Of a stretch of DNA of 64,000 nt, positions 12,650 through 25,379 are shown piece after piece. Position numbers and translations under genes: made by a program. The DNA is taken from positions 6,882,001 to 6,946,000 of the forward strand of contig NC_059478.1 of the NCBI RefSeq assembly GCF_018139145.2, in the 5' to 3' direction. The notes under the pieces were generated by a model, which was not told the origin of the DNA, did not search any database, and worked only from the letters and a program-made list of their open reading frames with translations. Origin of the DNA: Gymnogyps californianus (Eukaryota; Chordata; Aves; Accipitriformes; Cathartidae). How positions within the stretch are numbered: the first letter of the stretch is position 1; every line of letters begins with the position of its first letter.

Positions 12650-13010
12650 GCCACTATGTTAACACAGTGCCAGAGACCTCTGTGAGGTTGTTTGTTAAAA
12701 GCAAATTGTACCTGTTAAGGGGCTGGGAAGGGGAGCACAGCTGCTGTTAACTGCTTTACCAAATTGACTCTGACTCATTCGTTTCAAATGAAAATTGAAA
12801 TGCTTTTGACTTCTTCTTTTTCTTCTTTTTTTCATCCTTCCAGTGGCAAATTTGCTTTACTTAACGCTAAGTGGGGATCATTTCTTGTGATTACTGAAAA
12901 ATGCATCATAACTTTTGATTACGCTGCTATTAAGGATGCAGAATGGCAATTGCTGCTGCTTGCAGAGAGGGAGAGAGAGGAAACGCTGCTGGAAGAGCTG
13001 GTGTAACCCT
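12650..13010 (+). promoter_or_regulatory. Candidate conserved block containing a splice-acceptor-like site
   Basis: A long pyrimidine tract (about 12,809-12,840) ends in CAG at 12,841-12,843, a very good splice-acceptor match on the plus strand. The next 160 bases stay open until a stop at 13,004-13,006; the frame ends in a Leu/Glu-rich tail that I do not recognise. No strong donor follows, so a real exon here would most simply be terminal. Around it are AT-rich words (TGATTACTGAAAAATGCATCATAAC) typical of noncoding regulatory DNA. I favour a regulatory element with a chance acceptor. Confidence 0.25.
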
Positions 13011-15100
13011 TTGCTATGCTGAGCGCTGCGGAGAAGGTGTAACTGCTGTTGGTCTGGGGCTGCAGGCTGGTGGGGCAGGACCTAGGAGTTGAATTCAGGC
13101 TGGGTGCAAGTGTGCATGAACGCAGATCACCTCAGAGGGATAAAGTGAGGGCTCGAGCATCACTGAACTGCCACGGCTTCCCAGAAGTTTGCCTTTTGCA
13201 GGGGCTAATGATCTTCTCTTTAAATGGAAACACCTTGGGAAGATGGGCTGTTTGGAAGAAGGGAACGTTTTTGGGGATGGAGAGGGAATGCCCCTAGCAG
13301 CAGGATAAAGGACACACATCCAGGGTTGTAGAGACCCTTCAGTGGGATGGAAGTTTCTGGCAGGGGGATTCGGATTTACTGTGGGAGAATGGGGAGAACG
13401 GTGTAGACAGCCTGGGAGATGCAGCAGGAGAGGGATTGTGGAGTGCTCAGCGACATTGCCAACAGTGCTGGGGAAACTGAGGCAGGGAAAAGAAGGTGGG
13501 AGGATGAATTGCTTTACATTGCATTGTGTTTTTTGTGCAGAGATTTGCCCTCCCATGTATGTGAAGATCCCCAGGGTCTGAGTGGAGCGCAGGGAGATGA
13601 TGGAGTATCTGAAATGCTGTGTGTTGGAACTGGTGAGCCCTGCTCCTGGGGCAGCTGGGCTGCAGAGCAGCAGCAAAGGCTTGACCTCAAGATAAGTGCC
13701 AGTGAAGCTGATGAGCATGCTGGAGGTAATACCCATGTGGATGGGGAAAACACTCTGGGCCACTGCAGCGAGCCCTTTCCTGGCTTAGGAAAGGTGTAAT
13801 CAATGTTTATTCCTGCTACTCAGCATGGTGGGCTATAAGCAGAGCATGCATGGACTGGTGTAAACCTTTGTGTGTCCAACGTTCCATAGGATTTGGGCAG
13901 TTACCTGACTTGGGAGTTGAGGAAAGGAGGGGAGGTACCGATTTTGCACTGTCAGCCTACAGACAACTCATCAGAGTGGCCACTAGAAGCGAGGCAGGGA
14001 GTTTTGGTGGCCGGTCCCTTAGACACTTGCTCCTTTGCAGTCCCTTTCCAAGGGGTCTAGCGTCACTATTTTTTACTGCCCCTTTTGTAGCTCTCCCGGG
14101 GCACCACCAGCCCTCTGTGGCTGCTTTAGCCCTGTTTTTTCCACTGGGAACTACGTTTCCCAGAGTTCCTACTCTTAAAGGACTGAAGTGCTGTAAAGGC
14201 AGTGCTGAGCTGCCTCTGAGACATAACAAGAACAAGAAATGTTGGAAGTGAGGCTGCACTTAATTAAATAATAACCACAGAAGAGCAGCCATAGCAGACA
14301 TTTGCAACAGGTTTGGAAGATGAGGCCCTCTCAAGAATAAGAGAAGGAACCCTTTCTTTCTGTTGTAGTCCTTGTTGCTCTGGGGAAAGCTGCAGCCAGC
14401 TGCAAACAGCTGGTTCTGTCTCATGCCTTGAAAGAGCGGAGTTTTTAGTGGGAGTGAGAGCACAGGCTGAGTTACCGAGGCTGTGTTTGTAAGTGAGCAC
14501 TGTGAGGCTCTCAGTGTACTCAGGAAGAGGTTTCTGCCCTAGCAATACTTGCCTGTAAGCCTCCTAAAAACAGGAGCAGTGCTTTGCTAATACCGCAAGG
14601 CTGGAAAAGTTAAAGATGCATCAAGGACAGAAACGTGCGGAATGATCAGATGCAGAGATCAACCTGCAGAGCCACAAAGGAAGAAATGTAACGACTACTA
14701 GTATTGCTGAGAGCGCCAGTGCTTTCCGTGGAGAATTATGATTTCTGCTTTGTTTTCTTCCTCCTCTCTGTGCACCAAGCTGTGCTAGATAGCAGAACAG
14801 ACTTGGCTGCTCTATCCAGTGAAATCTGGTTACAGGAAGGGGCCTGCTTAGAAAGCATTGGCAGCTGTATGAATTGGATTTCTTGGCTATAAACTCTCAA
14901 GGGATCATCATACCTTTACCAGCTCACCACTAAGCCCATCCCCAGTTGGAGGGGACCTAAACCAGTCCTTGCAGCCCACCCACCTGCCACCTCTAACATG
15001 GACAAGTAGGGGTTGGCTTTGTCGTGGGAGAACGGGGATCCTCATGGCCAGAGGCTGTGGCTTGGCGATACACTGAAGGTCAACCAGTCTCAGCATTCCT
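13011..15100. other. Unannotated noncoding stretch
   Basis: No recognisable gene. The 222-codon minus-strand frame at 13,095-13,763 is one of the longer ones. Its translation is rich in Ser, Pro and Leu without a domain I know, and a plus-strand frame overlaps it, so I treat it as chance. A minor MIR-like word group lies inside and is listed separately. Confidence 0.5.
13460..13505 (-). repeat. Possible MIR fragment
   Basis: GGGGAAACTGAGGCAGGGAAA resembles the reverse complement of the MIR core (GAGGAAACTGAGGCACAGA). The match is short, and the flanks do not extend the alignment convincingly. Confidence 0.2.
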
Positions 15101-15106
15101 AAAAGG

Positions 15107-15196
15107 ATATACATGCATGCATACTTATAGATATACATATATATGTGTATAAGTGTGTGTGTGTGTATATATATAATACATATATATATATTTTTT
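15107..15196. repeat. AT/GT microsatellite
   Basis: This is a compound dinucleotide tract: ATGCATGCAT words, then TA/CA steps, a (GT)n core at about 15,153-15,166, then (TA)n and a short T-run. It is imperfect, hence probably old. It is the clearest simple-sequence repeat in the window. Confidence 0.9.
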
Positions 15197-15359
15197 GCTG
15201 GCAGCTGAGATAAAAGGGATATAATGAAAATGTAAACGAAAAACTTTACACCAGGCATGGCCTGACAGAGGGAAGATTGATATCCCATGATGCTTTGTCT
15301 TGATGAGACAATGAAAAATAACCACCACGGCAGCTGTGTCAATATCAGACTTGGTAATG

Positions 15360-15800
15360 CACCACTAGCTGTGGGTTTTTATTTAATCCGCTTTGCTTTA
15401 AGATGATAACGGTTGTTACTTTTCAATGCCTGTCTGTCAGCACCCTGGCATTGCAATATTCCTCCGCAGCTTTGCGAGCGGGTTTCATTTATTTTAAAAT
15501 ACCATTTCACACACTGCTGACTTTTAACAGTGTTCCATGTGAGTTTGGGAGATTGAATAGTGACAGAAACAACACTTTTTATGAGAATACAGAATATTAA
15601 AAATGGGGCACAATATACAGATGGCAGTTTTCACTACAGCTTGTTTTTTTTCCCCCAACCTGCTTCTGCTACTCAGCTTCCCACTGAATGCATTTGTAGT
15701 AACACCATAAATGTCACTTTCGCTGACTGCCTTTTGGCATTTTATTTAAATGGGAATTCGGCTCTTGCTGCTGCCGCCACTGCATTGAGCTCGTGTTTTG
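15360..15800. promoter_or_regulatory. Candidate conserved noncoding element
   Basis: An AT-rich complex block with varied transcription-factor words: TTTAATCCGC, a MYB-like TAACGGTT at 15,407-15,414, GCATTGCAATATTCC, and TTTATTTAAATGGG near the right end. It lacks repeat character. Overlapping frames of up to 105 codons resemble no protein I know. Regulatory function is inferred from composition. Confidence 0.3.
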
Positions 15801-17890
15801 CAGGAGTGCCACTGTGCACGGTCCTCTTGCATCCAGTGCACTTTCGATCGACTCGGATCCGGGGGCTGCCAAAATAGCAACCCCAGCTGTGGCAGAGTGA
15901 TGGTGCGTGCATCTGTCTGCACACACCTGTGTATCTCTGGGAGGACTGGGAAGGTCACTGAAAGCCATCCAAGAGTGGTTTCTACTTGGTGAAATACTTT
16001 TTCTTTCTGCTTGGCTTCTCTAAGACTCTCATCTTGCCAGCAAAATGCAAAATCGTTTGCTGCTGTGATGGCACCAAGAAGCAGATGATATCTGGAGTTA
16101 GTAACTCTTGGTTTTAAATCCTGGGGCTCTTTTGGCTGCTTTCTGCCTAAAATCTGGCTGCTTGCTTTAGCTCAGTTGCTGCGGTGTTGAAGGAGCCCCA
16201 TTCCCTCCAGGTTTCCTGGGGCAAATAACAGTGAAGGCTTCCTATAAGGTGATACAGTCACACGACACGTCCTTCTGTGGGCCTGGCTGGTGCTCCTATA
16301 GCAGTGTAGATGTCAAAAAAATCTCAAAAGCTTGGTGTATGAAGAACAGTGATGGGTGACAGTCCTTGGCAGTCCTGATCTGTCTCCTGTCACAGGGCTG
16401 GAGACAGCTGCTGGTCTGCAAGTGCTTTCCTGGGGGACCATATAGACTGAAAAGCAACAGGGAAGGGGGGAAAACTGAGGACTTGCTTTGGTTTGCCCTC
16501 CAAAACATTTGTGTCTCAGGGCAGCTGGAGATGACCAGAGACCTCCTGAAGCATCCGTCCTCACTGGGAACGGACGATGATTTTGCTGGCTTTTACCCCA
16601 TTGTGGTCCCTGAGGGAAGAGAGTGTGAACCGCTGCTTGTGTCCTGGATGCTATGGCTCACCTTGCTGCCTTAAGCAGCTCTGCTCCCTCCCTTTCCTGC
16701 ACGCTAGCTTTTTGGGCTGTGATCCTGTAAATGCAGGAGGACTCTACACCTGGTGCTGTACATATCCCCAGTCGACACACAATTCCTTCAGCGTGGGGAG
16801 GAAAAGCTGACGCAAGCCTTATCCTTGTATTTCTTGTCCCTGTTCCCACTGCCAACAGCCCTATTGATAGTTTGCTGTCTGTGATAACTCACTGTCCTCT
16901 CTAAACACACCTGCGGGAGGGATGGGTTGCACTCCTGTCTTCATCTTCTAATTCTACAAGACACCAAAGTGTGTTTGAAGACGCATAATTGCCTGGTTCT
17001 CCCTGTTCTTTGCATACCTTTGGAAGTGTCTAAGCCTCTGCACATCTAGGCTGGAACAGTTTGACCGAGTTGTAGGGGATGATTGTGGCAGAGCCAGGAA
17101 TCCTGCAGCCTGATGGACAGGAAAATGTTTTTGTTTGAAAATGGAAATATTTATTTTGCTTAACATGGGAAAGAAGATTACGTACAAATTTTTATTTGTC
17201 ATTTTGAAGCGATGGCTGGTTGCAGGCAAGTATTTCTTTGTTTCCTACCTGTGTACCCTGTAGAGGTCCTTGACGTCACCAAATGCTTCATAAAGTTCTT
17301 TTAGTGTTTTGGAAAATGATAGATGTAGAATTATTACTTTCATCTCTGTAAAGTGCTTTTATTTTAATCTTTGAGCTGGAGGTTCATTGTAGAGGTATAC
17401 AAGGACATTATATAAAATATAATGACCTGAAACAATATTGTTCCATCCTCCCTGTAATATTTTTGCTGTTACAGGTTCTGTTACTGCAGGACTAAGTGCA
17501 CCTGCATACCTTGAGCCCTTCTAGGAGGCTGGAAATTTGTCCTTTTCTATTCCACTGGGACAAAGCTGCTATTTCTGGCTTTGTAGGCTGCAATGGCATC
17601 AGACTCGCAAGTGGTGATATCTTAATGTACATAAAGCTGTTTTCCAGTGCAGGCTGAATCTTCTCCCCTCTCGGCCCCAAGGGAGCATGTAGCAGGGGGT
17701 GGGAGGAGCAGGATGAGCCATTACTGAACAGGTTGACTTTTTAAAGAAAATGTGAGCTGTTTGAAAATGCTTCTACATGTGCAATGTTCCAGGCAATCCT
17801 GGGAGATGGATGAGCAGCGAGAGTGCAGGTGAGGCAGGCAGAAGCACAGGAGAAAATGTTGCTTTCGTGTCTCTGTCCCAACAGGAATAA
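15801..17890. other. Unannotated noncoding stretch
   Basis: No gene or repeat is recognised. The part from about 17,130 to 17,470 is AT-rich. A perfect CRE word lies inside and is listed separately. Confidence 0.5.
17271..17278. promoter_or_regulatory. Consensus CRE word TGACGTCA
   Basis: A perfect palindromic CREB/ATF site is present, within CTTGACGTCACC. An intact CpG-containing CRE is less frequent than chance in methylated vertebrate DNA, but one 8-mer in 64 kb is weak evidence. No promoter elements are visible next to it. Confidence 0.3.
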
Positions 17891-17894
17891 TTTC

Positions 17895-17992
17895 CACATA
17901 AATAGCACCTATCTGTTATTTAACACTTAAATCATCAAAGTGTCCATCAGCACGGGCCTCTTTTGTGCTGGGTGCTCCACAAATATAAAAGT
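17895..17992 (+). repeat. Ancient amniote SINE-like relic (candidate)
   Basis: TAGCACCTA near the left edge and GGGCCTCTTTTGTGCTGGGTGCTCCACAAATA near the right edge follow the order of a common old sauropsid repeat. I recall that repeat as having TAGCACCTAG...GGGCCCCATTGTGCTAGGCGCTGTACAAA. The copy is strongly diverged, and I do not assign a family name. Confidence 0.4.
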
Positions 17993-20551
17993 GTGCGCAT
18001 GGGGAAGCGTGGAGATGGTTTATGGCTCCTGTTTTAGGGCAAGAAGATGGTGCAGGTGACCTCTTCAGAGCCCTTACACCCCATTATCTATTCATCATCT
18101 GTTATAACTCTTCATCATTGCACAAAGTTTATCCTACATTTCATCAGGTAGGAGCCTGGCACACACAAATCAGATCTATGGTTTGGTTTCCTAGAGTTAA
18201 CTTAGGGAAGCTAAACTTTGCTCCTGGTGTCTAGGTAAAAATCACTCAACTACACTTGTGTACATGTTGGCATTGTCTAAGTCAATAGTAATGCTCTATT
18301 TGTGTGATCCATCGGAAAAAAAAAATATAGTGTACCTTTAGCCTGATCCTTTCTGGGTTCTTGGATGCAAGGCAAGATGGACAACAGGAAAAACAGTCTT
18401 CATTATAAGACTGATGCCAGCTCTGCATGTTTTGGCCCTACTCTAGCATTTCCTAAAAATGTTGCTTTCCTGTTTCCCAGAGCCACAGTGTTTGCATAGT
18501 GCAAATGGTTGCCAGTGTCAATCTAGTGGTTCCCCAGCCTTACCTGGCATGGCTGTGCCAGGGGATATCACTGAACTCCAGCAGGCCATGCGTAGCGTAT
18601 GACTTGCTCCTCACAGCTCAGCAAAGCAGCTCCTTGAACAAGCAGAATGGATTAATTAATCGGAGATAAAGAAAGAGGGTTCCTTAACATCCCCCTCCCT
18701 CTAAACATTTGTTTTCTGTGGGGCTGGGCAGTGACGTCTCATGTGAAACAAATGGGGACGTGCGCTGGGTAAGGGGATGTTGTTAAGGCTGGGTGAATGA
18801 GCGTGACGTGGGAATCGTGGGTCACACCTGTGTCTCAACTGTGCACCTAAGGAATGTGTCTTTCTAGTGACGGACGGCATGCCTCATGTGCCCTGGAAAC
18901 CTGTCTCTTGGCTCCCAGTGTGGCATTTTTTGAGCATCGGGGAAGCAGGAGGAGCACTGAGCAACAGGATTTTCTAGGACCAAATGGAAGGGATGTTAAG
19001 GCGTCTCCCTGTTTGAGCTCTCTCCGTTGGTAGGTGCAGCTTACCAGTGTGAGGCGATTATAAGGCCTTCCCTGTATCTTGCAGATAAACACCGTTTTCC
19101 TGTGTTTTGCTTGTCATGCAAAGGCCCTATTTCATCTCTGGGAATGCTCATCCTCCTTGGAGGAGCCATGGCAAGTAGCAGAGGAGTTTATCCCTTCGCA
19201 TTATTTCTTCAACAGAAGGCAGGGGTTTTTTAGCACAGAACTATTGGTGTTAGGGTGAGAGGCTGGGATTTCTGAAAGTGGGGCTCAGCATGCCTTTCTG
19301 CCTGGGCTGCTGGGTTTGTGGGTACAAGATAACCCTGACAAACTTTGTTAGGTACTTCTGGCACCTATCTGACAAACATCGTGCCTCATGCAGCATGCTG
19401 GCTGCCTGGCTACTTCTGCTTACCCATTCCAGCCCCTTTGGCATATAGAGTCCCATGGGTTGTTATTTTCCACAAGTATACTCCAAGACCATTTAGAGGT
19501 CCCAAGCCATCCAGTCACAGTGTCTGCCTGGGTGGCAGCAGCAGGGATAGCCAGCAAGCTCCGCACAGGAGAGCCAGCTGCCTTCCTGTCATGCAGGTAT
19601 GCAGCTGCACTGATGGACTCCCGCTTTTGAGGGGCGATCAGAGGGCATTATGACTTTCCCTGGTGTTTCTCTTCTCTCTAGCAGAATCCGTTCAGGTTCA
19701 CCCACTGAGTCAATTCACCACTGCTTCCAAGGATTTAGGTTTGTGTTTCTACTAGGTGGGAGGAAGGACTCACTTTCAAACAGTGTTCGTAACGTTAGCG
19801 TAATGATCTTGTGTTTCCAGTGGCTGAGCTGGTGGCTGGCTGGCTGCATGCCTGTGTTCATTGTGTCCAGGGCAGACGGGCATTGTGGCTTCCCTGTTGT
19901 ACCACCTAACCAAGCTGTCTTGTTTTGTTATCTTCCCACAGTTGGAAATAGCTCATGGCTGCTGATGATCTGCTGTGTGCTACAGGGCATGGCACAGTTT
20001 GCTGGTCTGCAAGTCTGTCTGTATTGCCCTGTTGAGACAAGTCCCTTCTCCCAGAGGCAGCAGAAGACTTCATCCAACGAGCAACAGCCATTGGAGTATG
20101 GAGAACCTCAGAAGGAAGTGAGTAGATCCCAATTGTGTTTGTGTTGATAGCAGCATGGCCTGCTGTGTTGGCCTTGGTCTCTACTGTGTGGCACTGACAC
20201 TGAGTCTTCTCAGAATGATAGTAATATCTGCTTTTTTTGAAGATGATGATGAAACTCCTGGTGGCTGATGTGGATGCAGAGTTAGACTCTCAGGGCAGTA
20301 GACTTGGATGTAACTGGCCTCCACTAACTTGGGTGGTGAGGTAACGTCTGGGGAGGCAGAGAGGTACATGGAAGAATGTCCCATGTGATTACTTGGAGCT
20401 GCAGGGGCCAGGAGGTCAATTCAGCATGCACATAGGAGTGGATCTAGGATGGGATGTGATTCTTCCCTGACCCCAAGCTGGGACCTGTTCTGGGTTTTCT
20501 GGGGCAGGAGGTGGCAATTTCACTTCAGGCCTGGTGCTGCAATTGCTGATA
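17993..20551. other. Unannotated noncoding stretch
   Basis: I see no gene or classifiable repeat. A 7-bp inverted repeat CCTGGCA/TGCCAGG with a 6-nt loop (18,543-18,562) is within chance expectation. The 165-codon plus-strand frame at 19,650-20,147 is rich in Cys, Phe and Trp and matches no family I know. Confidence 0.5.
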
Positions 20552-20567
20552 TTTTTTTTTTTTTTTT
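20552..20567. repeat. Poly-T run (16)
   Basis: An uninterrupted run of sixteen T. It could be a relic retroposon tail on the minus strand, but no element body is recognisable beside it. Confidence 0.9.
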
Positions 20568-22870
20568 CCATCTCTCCTTCACTTATGCCCCCTAATTTTG
20601 CTTGGGCTACATAGACTATGCCAAGCCTTGTGCAAGGGTGACAGAGTTGTGAGGAGAGCACTGAGTGAATTGTGGGTGGTCAGTGGGTTGGATGGGTGGG
20701 ATTAACCCTACTCCAGCAGTTTCCGTGCATTGTGTTTGCCAGGTGAAAGAACGGTAGGTAACTGTGCAACAGACCTCCAGCCCTGAAGGGCTGGCAGATG
20801 ACCTGCACGACATAGTCCCTCCACCGCATCTCACCCCCCAACACCCCATAGGAAACTCCACACTGACTGTCACAACTACAGGACGTGGACAAAGACAACC
20901 TGCAAGAGTCCTGAGCTGTATGCAGGGGTTACTAGCTCTCTGTGCAGAGCATTGAATACCGTTGGGAGTTTCCAGCACTTCCATCTTCTATTGCAATACC
21001 GTTGTTATTATGGATAGCAATATCGGTACCTGGTAACTCTTTCGTGGCAGTTGCTGTTTCGGAGGCTATTAAGCTTGCAGATGAACAGTTCTTTGTCTAA
21101 GTTAGCGCCTAATCTTTCACACGACAATATCTTTGCAGCTATACCCATCTGCAGTCTGAGTCAAAATCAGATTCGCTTTCTGTTAAAACTGCAGATTACA
21201 CTGTGTCAGCAGGGGAGGGGGGAGAGATTTTTTGGTAAGATGATGAAGGAGATGTGGATACAAAATGGCAGCATTAAATCTTTGTCAGGGGACCTTAGGA
21301 GGGATAATGTCTTGCTACATAAAAAAACCCCAAAACACAGATAATGGACACTTACGTGAAAGCAAATGATACATGATTTTTGAGCATGCTGGAATTTTCC
21401 CTGGGTAATGGACTACTTGTTCAGATGTCATCTTTTAGTTCATTAGCTTTGTTCCACCCTTCACTTGGTATTTTAAGATATATTCTAAAACACTACTTGC
21501 ATTATATTTCTATCCCTGTGTTTCAAAATATTGGCTAGGACAGCTTTAGTTACCCTTGTATTATCTCTTGCTTGAGATCTGAGTATTAATATGATTTGGA
21601 GGATGAAATACAGGTTCACATATTTTCCATGCTGCTCACTGTAGAGCTAGGAAATTACTAACTTGACACCTTCCGTTTGTCTCTACGTTTTCAGTTGTAT
21701 GATGCTCCCTGCCAAACGGGGGTGAGTTATAGACGGGAACTGTTGGGGCTTTAATCTTTGATGCTGCATGCTGTAGGCAGAGTTTTCAAAAGGCTCCAAT
21801 CCTGTATTTCTGATGAGAGTTTTGCTGTTGAAGTAGGATTGTGCTGGAGAAATACACCCCCCCCAGCTGTCCTTAGACCTCTAAGTCTCTCTTTCTCTCC
21901 AAATATTCTTTTTTTCCCCCTCTTTCTTTCTCTCTCTCATGCCCCGTGATCCTCCAGTTGTACCCCTTTCCTCTCTCCAAAACAGCCTGCTGGAAACCAC
22001 AGCAGTGCTCCTGGAAGGAAATGTCTGTGTTTGCTCTGTGCACAAAACTGTGGGGATGCATAGATGGGATGGCACTGGAAGGGCATTAAGCAATGGAAGA
22101 TTGCAAACAGTTCCTGAGTGTGAATAATTCCTCTTCCCCTTTGTGGTTTCTTTTTCTAGCTTGATTATGTTCAGATTACTTTAAAAAAACAAAACCAAAA
22201 AAACCCCACAAAACTCCCAAAATACTAGGTTTTATGCTCCCACTTGATCTCTTCATCACTCATGAATCCTGTTTTTTCTCACTGTGTTTTTGTTGTCTAT
22301 TTTAATTTCTATTAATGTGAAGAATTTCTAAATGGTATAGCAAGGTCTTTTCTTTTTTTTCTTACATGCCTCTCTTTGTATTGGAAGACAACTTGTAAAA
22401 TGTGGTGCAAAAATACCCTCATATTTTCTAGTTTTGCTGTATCTGTCTTTTGCTGTGGTGACCCTCTGACCAAATAATATCCTCAGCCACTTAGATATCC
22501 TCATTATAACCATTAGGTTAAGTGCTGAGGACAAAATGTATATACTGTACCTTAACTTTCTAATCACAATGGAGAGTTTAGATTGGTACTCTTTTTTTTT
22601 TTTTAATGACAAGCAATTCAGTTTCTTGGATGAGGTAGTTAATTGGTTCTTTATTGTCTATTGCCTTGGCAAAGCTTTTTTTTTTACTTTTTGTTTGTGA
22701 AAACCTCTTATCCTCTACTTTTAGTGTTATCTTTCTTTTTGTAGAGAAGATGTGAAAAAAGTCTACAAAATGCATGCTTTTTTGTGGGGATTTTGATCTA
22801 AAAATCATTTTTCCAGTGCAGTGAAAGCTCCCAATGAGCAAGCATGTGTAAATGAATCTGAAACTCCAGC
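20568..22870. other. AT-rich noncoding stretch with CT and A/C tracts
   Basis: No gene is recognised. A pyrimidine-rich tract runs at about 21,880-21,940 (CTCTCTTTCTCTCC, then CTTTCTTTCTCTCTCTC). An A/C-rich tract lies at about 22,182-22,218. From 22,220 to 22,840 the sequence is AT-rich with several T-runs (13 T at 22,592-22,604). Confidence 0.5.
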
Positions 22871-22878
22871 TGAGCTCT

Positions 22879-22890
22879 GAGTCATGACTC
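22879..22890. promoter_or_regulatory. Palindromic AP-1-like site
   Basis: GAGTCATGACTC is a perfect 12-bp palindrome. With the preceding T it contains a consensus AP-1 word, TGAGTCA, at 22,878-22,884, overlapping the mirrored half-site. It resembles an AP-1/MAF-type binding site. A single site is weak evidence of function. Confidence 0.3.
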
Positions 22891-22929
22891 TGAGTCCTAA
22901 GGTGAGGAGAGGGGCCATGTGGGGTTATG

Positions 22930-23245
22930 TGGGGGAGTCAAATTTAAGGAAAAATCCATTTGATACTTTCCATTTGTTTGCCTGCTGGTTTCAAGGACTG
23001 CACAGCCACAGAGGTTAGAAACTCATAATTATCCTTCAGCACAATTATTATGATTCTCATGTGATCACTTGCCACCAGCGGCTGAAACTTGGAAAAAAGC
23101 TCCTAAAATATTCTGAGACAAGGAAATAATGAGGATTTGAGAATATTGCATTAGACACCTGAACTTTTATCTCTTTGGAAGTGCTGGGGAACTGCTGTTT
23201 CATGGATTTGACCTGGGGTGCCAGGTGAGTAAGAGGGCTCAGAGG
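22930..23245. promoter_or_regulatory. Weak candidate conserved noncoding element
   Basis: The AT-rich complex sequence includes ACTCATAATTATCC, CACAATTATTATGATTC and GAAATAATGAGG words. It has the same look as the other candidate blocks but fewer distinct binding words. Function is inferred. Confidence 0.2.
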
Positions 23246-25379
23246 TTTGCATACATGGAGTAACTGCAAAGCAAGCTGTTTTCTACTAAAATATGAACTA
23301 CAGAGTCACACTATATGCTTAGATGTGGGGTATGGTGTGTTGGTTGTCTAAAAGATCTTGTAGGCAGGGGAACCTGCAGTCAGATGAGCTGAACGTGATC
23401 TAATGTTCCTGCAGAGCTGAGGAACTGAAGGCAGGCATGGACATGCCAGTTAGTGAGCGTGATCCCAGTTTAATGCCTGAACGCCAACCTTGCAACTGGA
23501 GGTTGCCAAAAATCCCTCTGATTTTCTTTGGGTGGAGGAGGAGGGTTTCAAGTGTCGAAGTGCTCGTTTGATTGAGAAGGTGACACTGGGGACACTGGTT
23601 CGTTATGGGCTGCCAAGGGCAGGAAATGCTGGGGCTGCACTCTCACCTTTTGGAGTTGAGGTTGTTTTCCTTCCTAATCAAATTGAGGCTGTCCGGGTCT
23701 ACTCCGAGCTGTGGGCTCCAGCCTTGAGAAACTTATTCCTTGTGGGTCACTCATTTCGGGGAGGAGGGAGGCCTGCCATCTCTCTCCTGGGAGATATGGT
23801 GGAAAAGTCATGCACAAACAGCGAGAAATATATTTGTTTCTTCTGCCAGGTAGCCATGTGATGTGCAAGCACTCCCGTGTTTATTGATGGTCAATCTAGC
23901 CCTTGGAAATCTGTTCCTGTATTATCTTTTTGGAAAGAGTTGCGTATGGGTTTGGGTTCCTGCAAACACAGATGTCATGGTGAAAATATGGTGAGTTCTC
24001 AAAAAAATTAATCTGAGCCCTTAAAGGACTTAGTTTGCTAAGAGTCTAAGTATTGGTGCTGCGGATGTAATGAGTCCTTGTAACTCAATGAGTTTGTCTT
24101 CGGACTTGTTGATAAAGTTGTATTAGAATAAAGTGACGATGGAATTGGTGTAAGACAGGGAAAATCACTGCGTGGTGTTATTTTACAGAGATAGTGTAGG
24201 ATGAAGTGTATTGTAAAGCATCAGTGTCCTGGGGCAGGTTTCGAGGGCAGTGTGTGAGGGGATTAGGCAGGGGAAGAAACCTTGGAGGGGGCCCAAAGGC
24301 GTTAGCAGAAGGAGCCTGCCTGGCTGGGCTGCCTGCGGGAGCAGAGCTGCCTGGTCATCCTTGTGCCCTGGGCTGGCCCTAACATGCAGGGGAGCCTGAT
24401 GTCCTCCCACACAGCTGGAGAAGTGTCCCTGTAGCTGTGGGCAGGTCTGAGCCTCACAAGGGAGCAGCTATGACATGCAGAGGACCTGCCTTGGAGCCAG
24501 ACTGCTTCCTATGTGGTCTCTGTAGGAACTTCTCTTTGCGTATGTAAGCCCGGGGTGGAGAAGCTGGTTTGCAGTCATTCTTAGCCCCACGGGGAGCTAT
24601 GAACACTTATGTTAGCTGTGCTTACAGCACGTTATTCCTTAGCTCTGCACTTACACAGCACCACTAAGCACCTGCTAATGCTCTGGAGGATTTTTAACCA
24701 TGCATAGCTTGATTAGATACAAACTGAGCCAGATATGCAAGGAAAATGTGGCTGTAGTCACACAAAATCTGCACGCCTGTAGCTAGATGTGGGTGACCGT
24801 AAGTGGGTGTTTTGTATCCAAGCAAGCTCCTGGTGATAACGTCACATTTGCTACCTGTGATTGTCATCGTTGGAACTGGGTAGGGCAAATGCTCCCTCCA
24901 GGCATTAAAAATTTCCTTGCTGCTTTATGGAGATTAAACAAAAGCAAGGGATGTGTTTCTTGATCACAGGCAAGTCCCTCTGATTTGCAGCCATGTGGGC
25001 AACAGCAGAGCCACTTACATTTGGAGAGCAATTTATAGAAGGAGCACAACAGCACTGAAACAGCTTTGGACTCTGCAAGGTGCTGATGAAATGCCTCCCT
25101 TGCACTCTGTTCCCACTGGGATCTGCTCCCATAGCTACTGTCCAAGTTGTTTGAAAGTCCTACTGGCTTTGTTGAGGCTTAGGACCAGGTAAATGTAAAG
25201 GGCTGGTGGGCCCAGGCTCATAGGGAAAGGGGTTGTTTCACTGGAAACGCCCAGATGCTGGGTTCAGCCTGTCCCTGGGCTCTGCTGAGACGGCAGGTAC
25301 AGGTGAGGCTGGGCTGGGGATGTTCCTCCCTGGGAAGAGGCCATCTGAATTGCATGTGAGGGCCAAGGCGAGAGAAGAG
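23246..25379. other. Unannotated noncoding stretch
   Basis: No gene, repeat or tract is recognised. The 123-codon plus-strand frame at 23,490-23,861 lacks any domain I know. The part from about 24,220 to 24,420 is GC-richer but is not a CpG island. Confidence 0.5.

Noticed and set aside
13095..13763. 222-codon minus-strand open frame as a gene
   Set aside because: Ser/Pro-rich translation without a domain, and overlapped by plus-strand frames of similar quality.
18543..18562. 7-bp hairpin CCTGGCA/TGCCAGG
   Set aside because: Stems of this length at short spacing are expected several times by chance in 64 kb.
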